Position numbers and translations under genes: made by a program. From Geosiphon pyriformis (taxonomy: Eukaryota; Glomeromycota; Glomeromycetes; Archaeosporales; Geosiphonaceae), in assembly GCA_016748015.1 (NCBI GenBank), contig JAAOMT010000597.1:845181-909180 (forward strand): DNA of 64,000 bases. The letters are read 5' to 3'. The stretch's first letter is position 1; each line of letters starts with the position of its first letter. Below are positions 51,101 to 63,400 of this stretch, piece after piece. The notes under the pieces were generated by a model. It did no database searches and had not been told where the DNA came from. It saw only the letters and a list, made by a program, of their open reading frames with translations.

Positions 51101-51679
51101 CTTTTAATTTAAACACATATGCACAAATTTAATACGATTTTGTTGTTTTTGGTCACGTTTCTAACAGCAATTTTATTTATTTCAAAAGTAAATACAGCTT
51201 AGATCTAATTTAATTACTTTTTTATATTATTTTGAAGTTAATATGGAGTATAGAAGAATCGAGCAAATCGTTTATTATATATTATAAGGGTAACAAAAAT
51301 CTCATAACTTTGATTTTGGTTGAGAAAGATTGGCAAAACAATTTTTAGGGGTTTGTGAGTCACTATTTACTACAAGATTACTTGAAAAAAAGTTAAGAAA
51401 TACACATGCAATAAATATTAATATTGTAAGTAAGAAAAATGCATAAATGTTTTAAATCTTGTTTGCAGTAAATAGTATCACCATTTAAATTTTCTTTTGT
51501 GATAAAAAGTATCATCCTTTAAATTTTGTTTTGTATGTAAATATCTAGTAAAAAACATTCACAGATCACACATTTTATATTTTATATAAAAAACATCAAA
51601 GTTTTGAAGGTAAACTTTTATACTTGGGATTATAGACACATGGATGTGAGACATGTATTTTAAAAATGCCCAAAATTTT

Positions 51680-51702
51680 TAATAATAATAATAATAATAA
51701 TT
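51680..51702. repeat. (AAT)n microsatellite
   Basis: Eight AAT triplets within the intronic or upstream part of the lipase relic. Confidence 0.85.
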
Positions 51703-52933
51703 TATTACTGACTATTGTCTTATTTTCTCTTTTAATTTTATTATATCAAAGTTTCTCAATATGTTGGAAAATTTAATCATATTTAACCCCCCCTCCAGTC
51801 CTTAAAAGTGCCAATTTATTATTTCTGGTTTTAAAAAGCTTAGAGCTGGCAACTCTAAATCATAATATGAATCAAACATTATAAAAATTGTACAGTAAAT
51901 CAACCACAAAAACGATTAATAGATCCTAAAATAAACGAGATGTTTTGGGATAGATTATTAACAGCAAAATATTATACATCAGACTATGTTTCAAACGATA
52001 TAAAGGCTTAGAAATTGAATTCTAGTGAGAGTTTAAAAGGTTTTGATTCTTATTAAATTTGAAAAACTTTGAATACTTGGTTTAAAATTAATGTGCATTG
52101 TAAGCACTTGATAGTGATTGTAAATTTTAGAGACAAGAAATTATAAAATTTTTTATTTTTTATCATCCATAATCTCTAATGTGATCAGAAACTCAAATCT
52201 TAAATATTCAATTTCATTAATCAAAGGACTTTTGTTGACAAAATATGAATGGACAACTTGAAGAACTAAGCTAATAACATTTAAAGTCGTGAATTTTTGA
52301 ACACAATGACTTAATTAAGGTCAACAAAGATTGGTACAAAGATGTTTTTGAAATTAAAGACATTGTAATCAATAGACTTATTGATGTAATAGACTTGGAT
52401 GTATCAAGTTATTATGCTCACATAGATTTGGGCACAAAAATTAAGGAGATTCTATTTATTGGACATGCAATTGGTGGTGGTATGTTTTTAATAAAAAATT
52501 ATAGAATGCAAACAAATAACATTTATTTTTACTAGAAAAATTTAATATTATATGCAACAATCACTGCACTTTATTGGAGAATTTATTTATCTAGTCATTC
52601 ATATTCTAATACAAATGAAATCAAAACCCGAGTTATTACCTTTGGTGGATTTGCTCGACTGGTTAACAAACTATAAAATATTGTATGACTCACCTATTTT
52701 AACAATCATGTCCCATATTTTCTACTGCATAAGGTTAATAATAATAATCTTTGGAAAAATTTAGAGACAGAGTATTGGATTTCGCCATCATGTGAATGTG
52801 AACCAGAAGTATATATTCAAAAAAATTTATTCTATGAGTGTAGAGGATTTGACTATGAGTCAACAGCTTAAAATATTTCTTCTAAACTTATCTTTAGATG
52901 GGAATATATCTGAAGAAAATGAGGTAGTCTTTG

Positions 52934-52934
<1 letters not shown>

Positions 52935-52970
<36 letters not shown>

Positions 52971-52977
52971 TATTATT
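52935..52977. repeat. (TTA)n microsatellite
   Basis: About 14 TTA/ATT triplets within the lipase relic, producing a spurious poly-Tyr frame. Confidence 0.9.
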
Positions 52978-53479
52978 GTTGTTATTGTTGTTATTTTTTA
53001 AAAACTTTTAATTTTTAAATGAATGCAATGCTGGCCAGTTAATAAATGTGATTTTATACATACAGGACCATACTTTGGAACAATGATTGATTGGTAGCTT
53101 TAAAATTAAATTTTTTAAAGCAAATTTTAATTTAAGGGTTTTTAATTTTGATAAACAGCGAGTTTTTTACAGTCTTGCAGAAAGTAATGGTGAACGAATT
53201 TTTTAAATATTTAATATATACTAGTTTTTTATATGAGCCTTCAGGTCCCAAATTAAACATAAGTAAGCATGAATAATCTTCAATATTTAATTTTTGGGAA
53301 GAATAAATATTTTATTCAATTGAAATTGCTATTATTGCAATATTATTTTATAGGAAAAGTAAGGAATCTATAATTATTTTAAGTTTTAAAATGAATTGAA
53401 CATTTAATAGCTTTTATTCATTTAAGGCAGTGATGTTTGCTGGAATGTCCAGTGGGATTTACTGGCTTGGCAAAATTTT

Positions 53480-53901
53480 TTCTCTATTAAAATGTTCCCA
53501 TCAATGAGATTGCCAATGAGTCTACCAATGAATCTACTAACAAACTAAATGAATATAAGATGGATAATGAACAAGACGAATTGTAAGATATCAAACCATC
53601 AAGTATAATAACGCCCAATGATTGGGAAAATCAATTATGTGACTGAAAACAGATGTTAATAGATGAGGAAATTGCCAGATTAGAAGATGAAAAAGCAGAA
53701 CGTAATAATAATGGCAATATGGAAGATAATTTGTTAAGTAATTACAGACAACTAGTAATAGATAACAGAGCAAAATGGGAACTGAGTAGTATATTTGGTT
53801 TATTGTTTCAAAAACCAAATTTTATAAATAATAACAATAAGTTTTCACTATTAATGTATACAATTTTATTGGTTACATTATTTACTATGCTTACATTTTG
53901 A
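53480..53901 (+). pseudogene. unidentified decayed ORF with acidic coiled-coil segment
   Basis: One plus-strand frame is readable for over 110 codons with only two stops: ESTNESTNKLNEYKMDNEQD, PSSIITPNDWENQLCD, then from 53653 IDEEIARLEDEKAERNNNGN and NRAKWELSSIFGLLFQKPNF. It is hydrophilic and Asn/Glu-rich, with a helical acidic stretch. The second stop directly follows WENQLCD. Family unknown; it resembles low-complexity leaders of transposon-derived or nuclear proteins, without proof. Confidence 0.4.
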
Positions 53902-54499
53902 TTGGTTAACATTATATTAGTTTCAATGAGAGTTTCCATTGGAATTACTAGAACTCTAGAAAAATCTGGATGTTCAGTGGAATTCCAGAAGTCCAGTGCC
54001 AACACTGATTTAAGGTAATAGTTTTGCAATTATTTTTTCTACATTGGTTTTAGTCACTACTTTTATCAGTGAAATTTTGATTCAAGAAATCTTATTTTTA
54101 AAAAATGCAAAATTGAGATTATGAAGAAAATTTTTACTTTTTTTGAGCTCTCAAATTTTTTTTATTGAATACTTATTAAAGTATTTTATATTAAAGTGCA
54201 TAAGAAATATTTAAAATTTAAAATTTAATTGGTAAGAGAAACACAAATATGTACTTGAAAGTTAAATTTCTCATGCTCTTTAAATAAAAAGCCTTTTATG
54301 GTTTTGGCCTGTGATCAAACTTAAATTTAAAAGATTATTATTATTATTTCAACTTATAATTTTTAAAGTATTTTTGATTTAAGATAGAAATGCGTTATTC
54401 TTTTAACTTTATGGTGGGAGTAATAAAATAAAAATAATCTGCCATTAAAAATTTATGATATAGGTAGCATAAGCTTTAGAAAATGTAAATAAAAGCAAA

Positions 54500-56000
54500 T
54501 TTATTTTTTTATGATTTGAAAAACTTTATACTCTTTGACAAAAAATTCTACTATTTGATTTTCTAATCCAGGCATTATAGAATCCTTATATTGTTTCATT
54601 TTACTTATAGACCCTAGACTATTTTTAAAATCACTGCCACTTAATTCCATACAGTCCTATCTAAACCAGGGTCCATAATTTGGCACACCATAAGGTCCAT
54701 CTTTCCCAACAAATTTACTAAGTTTATCATTTCCAGCTTTGCCATCTCTAAGGGAAAAAATAAAACTTTCTTCTCCATTTAATTGTTCATTTTGAGAGTG
54801 CCAATATTGTGAGTTATAGCTGCAATTAGCTGACCAGTTTTTTTCACTTTTATTATGCTTACTGTTGCTTCTTTATTATCACATAATCAATGAAAATCGG
54901 CTGGAGTGAATCTGTTTCAGGTGCCTCAAAGTAACAATTTAAAATCATTTCCAAGTTGATTTTCAAAAGAAATATTTGTATCTTTGCTTTGAATCCAATG
55001 ATCTAGCTGTTTTATATTATGCGATTAAAGAAGCTTTGAATCAATATTTAATTGAGTAAAATGTAATGGCTGAGCATCTACAGACTTTTGATGACTACCT
55101 GGTACGAGATAATGATGTAAAAGATCTTCATAAAAAATTCCAGATAAGATTTTCGCAAATGGTTTTACTTTGTGATAGAAGTCAACTGAAGATATGTTAA
55201 AGAAGTGGATTAAAGATAGAAGTTTTTTGATGAATTTCTTAAAGGCGTTAAAGTTTTCATCTGTTCAGTAAAGAACTTTTTTTGTCTGAATATTGTTATT
55301 CAATTTAGCAACTCCCTATTCTACAATCTTTTTTCATATTTCAGATTCTTCTAGATTCAGGTCATCCTGGATTAAAATTGAGAAAAGAGCATTTTCACTG
55401 AGGGAGGTAAAATTTTGGGAATTGAAGACAATAGCTGGATTGTTAGCAGCTATTTTGATGCAAAATTTTTGTAATTTTTTGTAAGAATTATGCATAGATG
55501 AAGTTTTTTGCAAAGTGACGAAATTTTTTTCTAGCTTTTTTGCATGATGTTCAATCAAATATTCTTTAAGAAAATCAATAATATTCTCTAGAATAAGCTC
55601 ATCAACAGAAACAAGCAATTCTAAAATAGTGTGTACTCTATGTTTATCAAGAAAAATCTTGCCATTATAAATATATCTGTGCAGAAAAATCAAACATATA
55701 AATATATATTAGCAAAATATTTTAAAGTAAATAAAAACCCTTACCTGAGAATTATTTCAAAAATATTAGGTAAAATATTAGGTTTAGCAAAAATAATCAT
55801 ATTATTTTCCCTTTTAATCCAATTGCTAGAGAGTGCTACAGCAAAATATGGTGATCTTGCTGCTAAAATTTGTGAATAAGCATAAAAAGTTCTGATATTG
55901 GGTGCTCACCAACTATAATTTTAACATCAGAGAACTTCTTATTGTTAAATGAATTGCCAAAATCATTAGATAGAGCTTGAAAGTATCATTGGGATGACAT
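54500..56000 (-). pseudogene. BTB-BACK-TLD protein pseudogene
   Basis: Minus strand. Exon 1 (56000-55745) has MSSQ, a TGA stop, FGNSFNNKKFSDVKIIVGE, then a one-base frameshift into RTFYAYSQILAARSPYF and PNILPNIFEIILR (BTB/POZ). A 68-base intron leads to exon 2 from 55676: YIYNGKIFLDKHRV and LQKFCIKIAANNPAIVF (BACK). Further on are DNKEATVSIIKVKKTGQLI and, after a frame change, EESFIFSLRDGKAGNDKLSK and PNYGPWF (TLD), ending near 54500 with VEFFVKEYKVFQI. BTB-TLD proteins are a large family in arbuscular mycorrhizal fungi, thought to act as ubiquitin-ligase adaptors or stress-related proteins. At least seven in-frame stops and two or more frameshifts make this copy dead. Many stops sit where Trp or Arg codons are expected. 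Confidence 0.82.
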
Positions 56001-56009
56001 TGGTAAAAT

Positions 56010-57860
56010 ATAAGAAGCTTTTGAAATATAGATATTTTAATCTACAGCCTTTAGAGAGAAAAAAGCATTTGCATAAATTCAAATCAGCACTGATTTTTAT
56101 ACAATTAATTGATCGACAGATAACTAATATTATGTTGTTAAAAAAGTAAGTTTAAATAATTAAGTTTCAATTTTTAAAATAATAGTTTTTGTTTGAATAG
56201 ACAAATTTTTCAAATAAAATTGGTTACTTAAGATAATTTTATCATGGTTATAGATTTTTTAGTATGGGTTTTTAGAAATTATAAGTAAATATTAGAATCA
56301 AAAAATATTATAATTAAGCCTAAATTTATGGACAAAATAAATCAAAGTAAAATTTTATGATTGTGAAAAAGTAAGAAATTTCACTTGTTACAAGTTAAGA
56401 GCATAGAAACTGATTTGAAACCTTTCTGTTATAATAGTTTTATGGCTAGTTTTAATCTCAACATTAGATTTGGTTTTTTATTTTTTAAATGCTAATATAA
56501 ATGATGCTCAATTTGATTTAAAAAAAATATAATGTATGATTAAAATTTTTTTTGGAGAATACTTAATAAAAAAATTAAATTTGAAATAGAAAATTAACTA
56601 AATTTAAGATTATTTGTTTTTTTTTGGTTTTAAATCGGTCAAAATGTGATTGAATATGGAACCAAATCAAGGCACTGTAAAGTCAAGTAATAGAATAAAA
56701 TTTTAGAATTATTGAGTTCACAAAAGGCTTCACCGAAAATTATATTATATAATAGATAAAATTATTTTAATAATAATGATCTAGTTGAAAATAATTATAT
56801 TAGAATATTTAATTTGATTTGATTTGATTTGATCAAGCATGAATTTCTTATTTGGTTAAAAGAATATCTGAATATTTATTTTTGCTGATGAGATTAATAA
56901 TATTACTCTCACAAGATTTTTTTAGCTTTTTCAGATATTAAAACACTAAAAAAATTAAGTTTATTAGAAAAAAAATACTGATTAAAAAAAAAGAAATGTT
57001 GATTTTTTTTATATTCTTTAAAATTCAAAAGTAAAAATTTATTACCTTACCAAATATTATTTACAATGAATATGATATAGAGTATAATAATTCATAATTT
57101 GTTGAAAAAAATTTTAAGTCAATATTTCCAGCCTGCTGGTTAAGATTTTTTAGTTTTATGATCAAATATTTGTTAAATGTAATTCAACTCGAATTGTTAA
57201 AGACAATTGATGCTTTAAGCATTTTAAGACTTCATAATTGCTTTAATTTTCATCTTAAAATAATCATACATTTTAGTTAAATAACAATATTAAAATAAAA
57301 CTTTCTATTTTTATGAATGTTTTTTTTGAGATATATAAAATTAAAATATTACAAAGAAAGTAGAAGCTATTAGCATAAAATAACATAACTCATTTCAAGA
57401 CTGCTTTTACAATAAAATACAATACTTTAATTCTTGAAATAAAAAATAATATATCCCATGAGACTATTAATTTTAAAAATATTTTCTGCAATTTTAATGT
57501 CGGTTTTTTCTGGTTTGTAGAATTCTTATCAATAGATGTATATTCAAAGCCTTGTTAATTGTGGAAATAAATATTTTAACCACTAGAAACCTTCTTTCGA
57601 TTTACAAAATTTTGATATATTTTGTTTCTTTAATTTTCAGATTTCAAATTTTTGAAGTTCTGGAAGGATTTTTTTCATTTTAATTTTCAATCAAAATTAA
57701 ATTGAAGATTGTTTTAAGAGTTTGAATAGAAAATAAAGATCAAGATGACTTTTAATAATGACTGCTTATATAGATATTTCAGTAATTAAGGAATACAAAA
57801 AACTCAAAGTAAAACGAACTTTGAAAATGTGATTCAACTTTTTTTTGAATTTGAAAATCC
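56010..57860. other. AT-rich, no gene recognised
   Basis: Upstream of the BTB relic and downstream of the kinase relic. A GATTT tandem occurs near 56812-56834. No coding frame of note. Confidence 0.5.
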
Positions 57861-57869
57861 AAAGAAGCT

Positions 57870-58495
57870 CTTTTCTTAAGTAAGCAAAAATCAATCTCAA
57901 TTTGTTTTTCTAATATTAATACAAGATATTAGAATAGCAAAAATGACTTTCTTAAAAGAAAATACTTCATCAGAATTAATATATTTTATAGTTTGGCTGT
58001 CTTTAAGACATTTCAACACAACTTTGTCACTTCACTTTGTTTATGCTTTTAATTTTTCTTATACCAAAATAAAGTTTTGTATCTTGTCCATCTACTTTCT
58101 TTAACAATACAAAATCTTCACTCTCTCACCTTATCTAAAGACTTGATCTCGTCAGGAGAAATCCATTCCAGGTAGCCTCTGCCACTTTCAGAAATGTTTT
58201 GTGTATAATCTATATACTTATTAATGACTATTTCATGCTCCCAAACTCTTGAAAATCGTGAATATTCACAAGATAGACACCAAAAGGGATTCTTTAATGT
58301 TTTATAACATTCTAAACATTTAGGCAACCCTGCTTCAAAGATATTGTCACTTTCATTAGTATCGCAAAATAGACATATAGGAGATCCACTAAGAATTATA
58401 CCCAAATTGCCACATTTAAGACACTTGAATTCATTTGAAAGCTGGTTAAAAAAAGCTTTAAGATCTAAAAATTCTCCTTTGAAATATCTAGACAT
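57870..58495 (-). pseudogene. truncated kinase with N-terminal CxxC zinc-ribbon exon
   Basis: The exon 58495-58130 is open and ends SLDK at a GTGAGA donor. It carries four CxxC pairs (CLKC, CLFC, CLEC, CLSC) followed by SRFSRVWEHEIVINKYIDYT and YLEWISPDE. This C-x2-C plus WCxxC...RF...YLEWI front end precedes the catalytic domain in many kinases of arbuscular mycorrhizal fungi. Downstream (58000-57900) only a short kinase-like piece remains: VVLKCLKDSQTIKYINSDEV, resembling the ATP-lysine strand. A G-loop is not visible and no HRD or DFG region follows. The first exon begins right after TTTTTAG, so an upstream exon is possible. Taken as a truncated or decayed kinase gene; the first exon may be more recently intact than the rest. 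Confidence 0.6.
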
Positions 58496-58499
58496 CTAA

Positions 58500-59385
58500 A
58501 AACTCACTCTGGGAATTGCAAAATAGAATGTTCCAGGTAATCTTGATTCTCTAAAGTTGGGATTATGGTCATTCAATCAGAAAAATTACTCTGGTAACTT
58601 ATTTTGCTTGGGTCTGCTTTTAAATAGAGCTCAAATGATTTTGTTAGATTTTTTGTTGTTCTCTATTCATTTTGATAACACCATCCAAAAGTTGTATTGT
58701 GAACTCATATTTTTTGGTTTTACTGTTTTGAAATAAAGATCAAATGTTTTTTCTTAATTTTTCCTAATTTTCCAGTCATTTGGTTAATACATTCTAATAT
58801 CAGTTTATGGACTCGGATTGCCCACTTTTTCCAAGTTTTTTTTTAATTTTTGTCTATTTCAATAATATGCACTAAGTCTGTATTTTACAACTAAATTTCT
58901 CACCTCTGCTGCTTTTGAATAGAGTTCAAATGTTTTTTCTTCATTTTTTGTTGTTCCCCTTCTATTTTCATAACAAAATGCGAAATATAGTTGTGAATTT
59001 GTATTATACACCTCTGCTGTTTTTTAATAGAGTAAATTGATAACAAATATATATTTCAATTTTATTTTTTATTATTATTTGTTTTTTAATATAAATAAAG
59101 CATCGAAATAGTTTTTTATTTAATATTTATAAAATGTAAAAAAAATATTTTATATGTTTTAATCAAAAAATATTTTTTTATACTAAATAAAAATATAACT
59201 GTTTTAGAACTATATTATTTTTAATTGTTTTAATGTTTTATTGTTTAATATTATAAATATTATAATAATTAATAACTAATTAAATTTTTTGTAATACTTT
59301 TTAATTCTTTGTATTATAAACAGATTAATTATTAAATATTGTTTTAAATTAATTTTAAAAGATATAAAATCTGTTGTTTAATACT
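58500..59385. other. no gene recognised
   Basis: 58500-59040 is somewhat less AT-rich. A GCTGCTTTTGAATAGAGTTC-like phrase appears at 58910 and, varied, near 58615 and 59010, suggesting degenerate duplicated segments. After 59050 it is pure A/T. Confidence 0.4.
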
Positions 59386-60026
59386 TATAATAAATGAGAA
59401 ACATCAATTTCTGGAACATTAAAAGAATATGTAAAACACTATACAGAATGTTGGGTTGACAAACTAGCCAAATGTCCAGATATTGAAGAAATATCTTAAA
59501 TGCTTTTAAAAATTGAATGAATGGAAACTTCTACAAACACAACTAATAAATCAATAAAGTTAAATTTTTTTTAAATTTTTCTTCTTTGAATATTAATGAT
59601 AATAATAACAAAAACAGCAGCAACAACAACAATAATAATAATAGTTTTAGCAATATTGACCCAATTCATTCCACCATTAACAACAATAATTCTAGCATTA
59701 CTAAACCAATTTATCCCACTACTAATTACCTTTTTCTAAATAATTCTTTACCAATTGATTCCATAACAAGTTATTCCTCTTCAAACATCTCTGCACCAAC
59801 TCATCTCACTAATAGTTATTTTTTTTCCAATAACTCTAGACCAAATTATTCCACAAATAATTATCCTTTCCCAAACACCTCTGAATCGACTTATACAATG
59901 ACTAGTAATCTCCCTTCAAATAACTCTGCATCAGACTATTCAATTAATAATTATCCCTCTTCAAATCCCTCTGTACCAATTTATTTAACAATTACTCATC
60001 CCACCAAAAAGTTTAATCTTCAATAG
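59386..60026 (+). pseudogene. decayed copy of the Sel1-kinase linker exon
   Basis: Homologous to exon 5 of the kinase at 29244-33057. Pieces in order are ETSISGTLKEYVKHYTECW, KCPDIEEIS, MLLKIE, then from 59586 an open frame starting MNINDNNNKNSSNNNN and NIDPIHSTINNNNSSITKP with the SNxSAPTHLTNSY-type repeats. Premature stops replace CGA (TGA), CAA (TAA) and TGG (TGA) of the intact copy. Only the kinase tail and part of the Ser/Thr/Asn/Pro linker are present; no Sel1 repeats follow. Differences from the intact gene are mostly C-to-T or G-to-A. The 146-codon linker frame is open probably because its repeats contain few mutable stop precursors. Confidence 0.85.
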
Positions 60027-60109
60027 TGAGACAAGTTCTTTAAAAACTATTTGAGTTGAGGAGCAATCTTTCTATTTAACATTAAAATAACTGTATATTA
60101 ATGGTCTCT

Positions 60110-60410
60110 TTAGGCTTGCCAATTGAACCATCAGGTCTTCTTCAGATGTTTCTACTGGATCTTCTGTCTTTTTCCAAAGATATTTATTATTGTAAGTCGA
60201 ATAAATGAATAAAATAATTTAAATTTTAGCTTGTCCCTTCTTGTGGATGAGTTTGCTGATGACAGTAGTGTAAAGTTAGAAACTTTGCTAAGTGTATCCA
60301 AAAAAAAGATAAAGAAGCCATTTCAGTTGATGTGTTTTATAGCTCTTTTAAACAATCAAAATTTACTGCAGTCATTATTTTGCACAGAACTAATAAGGCA
60401 TTAAGCTTTA
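60110..60410 (+). other. exon-like pieces of unknown origin
   Basis: A stretch after CTTTAG at 60115 reads LPIEPSGLLQMFLLDLLSFS and ends at a consensus GTAAGT near 60197. After a TTTTAG near 60228 a 57-codon open frame reads LSLLVDEFADDSSVKLETLL, SVSKKKIKKPFQLMCFIALL. The intron boundaries look real, but the phases do not join in any open combination. No family recognised. Confidence 0.3.
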
Positions 60411-60414
60411 TCAA

Positions 60415-63400
60415 TATATAAAAGAATCTTGACTTTATTGTTGGGATTATCTAAGAATGAGAATTTATCTCTACTAAGATTTGCATTGCTCTGATCAATA
60501 TTTTCCCAGTTTTTACATATATATGTAACTTTATTTTAATTTGTAAATAAAACAAATTTAATAATATTATTTTTATGTATGAATTAAATATAAATTAATT
60601 AAAACTTAAAATATGCAACAAAAATATTACTTATACATTTTTTATATATAACCAGTAATTTAAATTTATATTAAGCTATATAAATTAAAAAAACTATTTG
60701 TTTTTATTTTATTTAAGTATTTAACAATTTTGTATTTAAATATTTATTTAATTTTTTATTTTAAACATATTTATATATTTAAGTTTTAAATTCTCCAAAA
60801 AAATTAAACAGTTATAATTTTGAAATTGATTATGTATATTAATTTTTTTTTATTTTTATTATTTTTAATTATCTTTTTTTTTGTTATCTATTTATCTAAA
60901 TTTATATTATAAAAATAGTTTTTTTATAAAGTTGTCAAAATTTATTTCATTTTTTATTGTATAAATAATTATTTATATTTACTATAATAATCAAAAAAAT
61001 ATTGTTTAAAATGCAATAAATTATTTAAATAAACAGTAATCAAACTACAACTTAGTATATATTAAATATTACTAGTAAGTTTTTTCGAATCAATAATATC
61101 TTAATTAGGAATAATAAAACAATAGTTATTTTTATTAACTATAAAATTATAACTTTTTTTTAACAATTAGTAATTTGCTTATTTTAATTGTTAAGAAGAA
61201 AAATTTTTATAGATGCTTGGATATTTTTTAATCAATTAAAAGATTATTAAAATTTAGCTTGTTAAAAACTTATTTAAATATAAATTTTTTGTTAACAAAG
61301 TCTTAAAAAAACTCATTTTCAATAAACAGTTTTTGTATTTAGTTTTAGCAGTATTATATTTTATTATTAATTATAGGATTCAGTTTAATTTTGTTTTTAT
61401 TAGTATATATAATAAAAGTTGAAACTAGTTCTGATATTATTGACAAAAACATAATTGGAATATAGATTGAATTCATATTGTATTAGTTTGACACTCTAAC
61501 TTACACATAGCAGCTGGCTTTACAAGCAAATCCACAGCTGATTTGTGTTTATATTTCATGAAAACTTTGCACTATCATCTATTAGTTATTGTTCAAAAAT
61601 ATCTGTATAATAAAAAGTACTTTGGTATATTGTATTTTTATTGTTGGGATATAAAGAGTTTTAACCACTTGTTTGTGTATGTGTTTAATGCTAGGGTTCA
61701 TAAAAACCTGATTAAGTCTTATCTGTCTTGATAAAGTGTCTTGTTGGGTTTAGATTTGGTTTTGTTTTGGGTTTTACAGATGTTTTTTTTGTATATTTTT
61801 GATAATATTGTTTATATTGCTTTGTGCAAGAGTTTTTTGTTCAAAAATTGGTTTTTAAAAATTTTATTCATTTTTAATGGTGTTAAAATTGCCAGTAAAA
61901 ATATTGTAAATTTTGTTTGAAGCTTAGAAACAGCTTATTATATTGATATATAAATAGTTTGGACCAAGTATAAAGCAATTATAAAAAAAAAAGCCTGATT
62001 ATAAATGATGATTTGGTGTTGCCTAAGGTTTATAGTTTGTTATTTTTGCTTTTTGTTGGAGTTATTAGATTGCTTAATGTTGCTAAAATACTTGGTATTA
62101 GCTTTGGTTTTTCTAGATCTTGCTGTTTTTTTTCTGGTATTGATAATATAGTATCTGTTAAGATAGATTTATAGTGTTGCTCTGATCAATCCAAGTGGCT
62201 GGTTATATATAGAAAGTACATGATTTGTGTTTAATTTAGATTATTTAGTTTAATATATTGTATTAGGTACCATTTAGACTTTATTTATTAAATAGTAAAA
62301 AAATATATATATAATAAATAAGATACATTAATCTATAAAAATTTAAAATCAAAATCTGGTTTGTTTTTGGATTTTTTAAATAATATAATTTATTATTTTT
62401 CTTAAGATGACTATTTAATTACAGATTTATTAATTTGCAAATTTTGAATTAATTTTCTTTCTATTTTTTGTGTTTTTTAATTTATTTCAATATCAGTTTA
62501 ATAAACAATTTTTTGGTTAAAGTAATTAAAATTTTTTATAGTTATAATTTGTTTTTAGTTAATACTTTATTTTTAGTTTTTTAGTTTTTGTATAGAACTT
62601 TTATGTTAATAGTTTTAGATAACTTAATATTTTTTAAGATGTTTTATTTTCTTAAATAATTTGGTATTATTTTATTAAGTAGTTGTATAATAAAAAAGAT
62701 AATGTTTTTAATTAAAAAACTTTTAAGATTAAAAAAAACTGAATTTTCAAGACTTAACTTCTAATTAATTTGCTTTTTTTATTATATTTTTAAATATTTC
62801 TGATTTTTAATATTTTGTTTTTAAATATGTTGAATTTATGTAAGTTTGATTTATAATTAATTGCTTGATATTAATATAACTTGTTTATTTAGTTATACTA
62901 ATAAATTTTTAAATAATTAAATATTATTAATATAAAAATTAATATTGCAATACTTTTTAAGGCTCTAAATTTAAATATAGGTATTATACTATCTAATTTG
63001 GTTTTTTTATAATAACTGATGTTATTTATAAGAAAAAAAATACAAAAAAAAAATAAAAAAACAAATTATAAAAATAAGTCAATAGAAAATAGTACTCAAT
63101 ATATAAGTATATTTTTAAAAAATTATAGCATATTGTTAAAAATATGCATATTTACAAGAAATAAATACATTTCCAAGAAATTATAGCACATAGCTTAAGA
63201 ATAAGCACAGTTTTAAAAAATAATATAAAAAAAAGTAAGAATATATAAGATCTTATATAACAAAAATTAAGTATATATAATAGTAGTATCAGAAATAAAA
63301 AAAATACTTAAACAAGTTTTTAGTTAGTTAATAATAAATATTTATAACATATTTTTTTTCAAAAAATAGTTTTCTATATTTTAAAGTAAAATCATCTAAA

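Larger units (their letters stand above)
51119..53097 (+). pseudogene. decayed class 3 lipase paralogue
   Basis: A candidate first exon at 51119-51187 starts MHKFNTILLFLVTFLTAILF, a signal peptide, ending at a GTAAAT donor. From 52293 come VNKDWYKDVFEIKDIVINRL and KEILFIGHAIGGG (elbow, with Ser replaced by Ala), a GTATGT donor, then YATITALYWRIYLSS and RVITFGGFARLVNK. Two in-frame stops follow, then LTYFNNHVPYF (catalytic Asp region, reading Asn) and LETEYWISPSCECE. A last exon-like piece at 53060-53097 reads GPYFGTMIDW. Order and motifs match the gene at 44975-46472. Stops at about 52669 and 52684, a phase clash across the elbow intron and loss of active-site residues mark it as a relic. Confidence 0.7.

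Noticed and set aside
61543-61731. 62-codon Tyr/Phe-rich ORF as a gene
   Set aside because: Composition matches translated A/T-rich DNA and no motif is visible.
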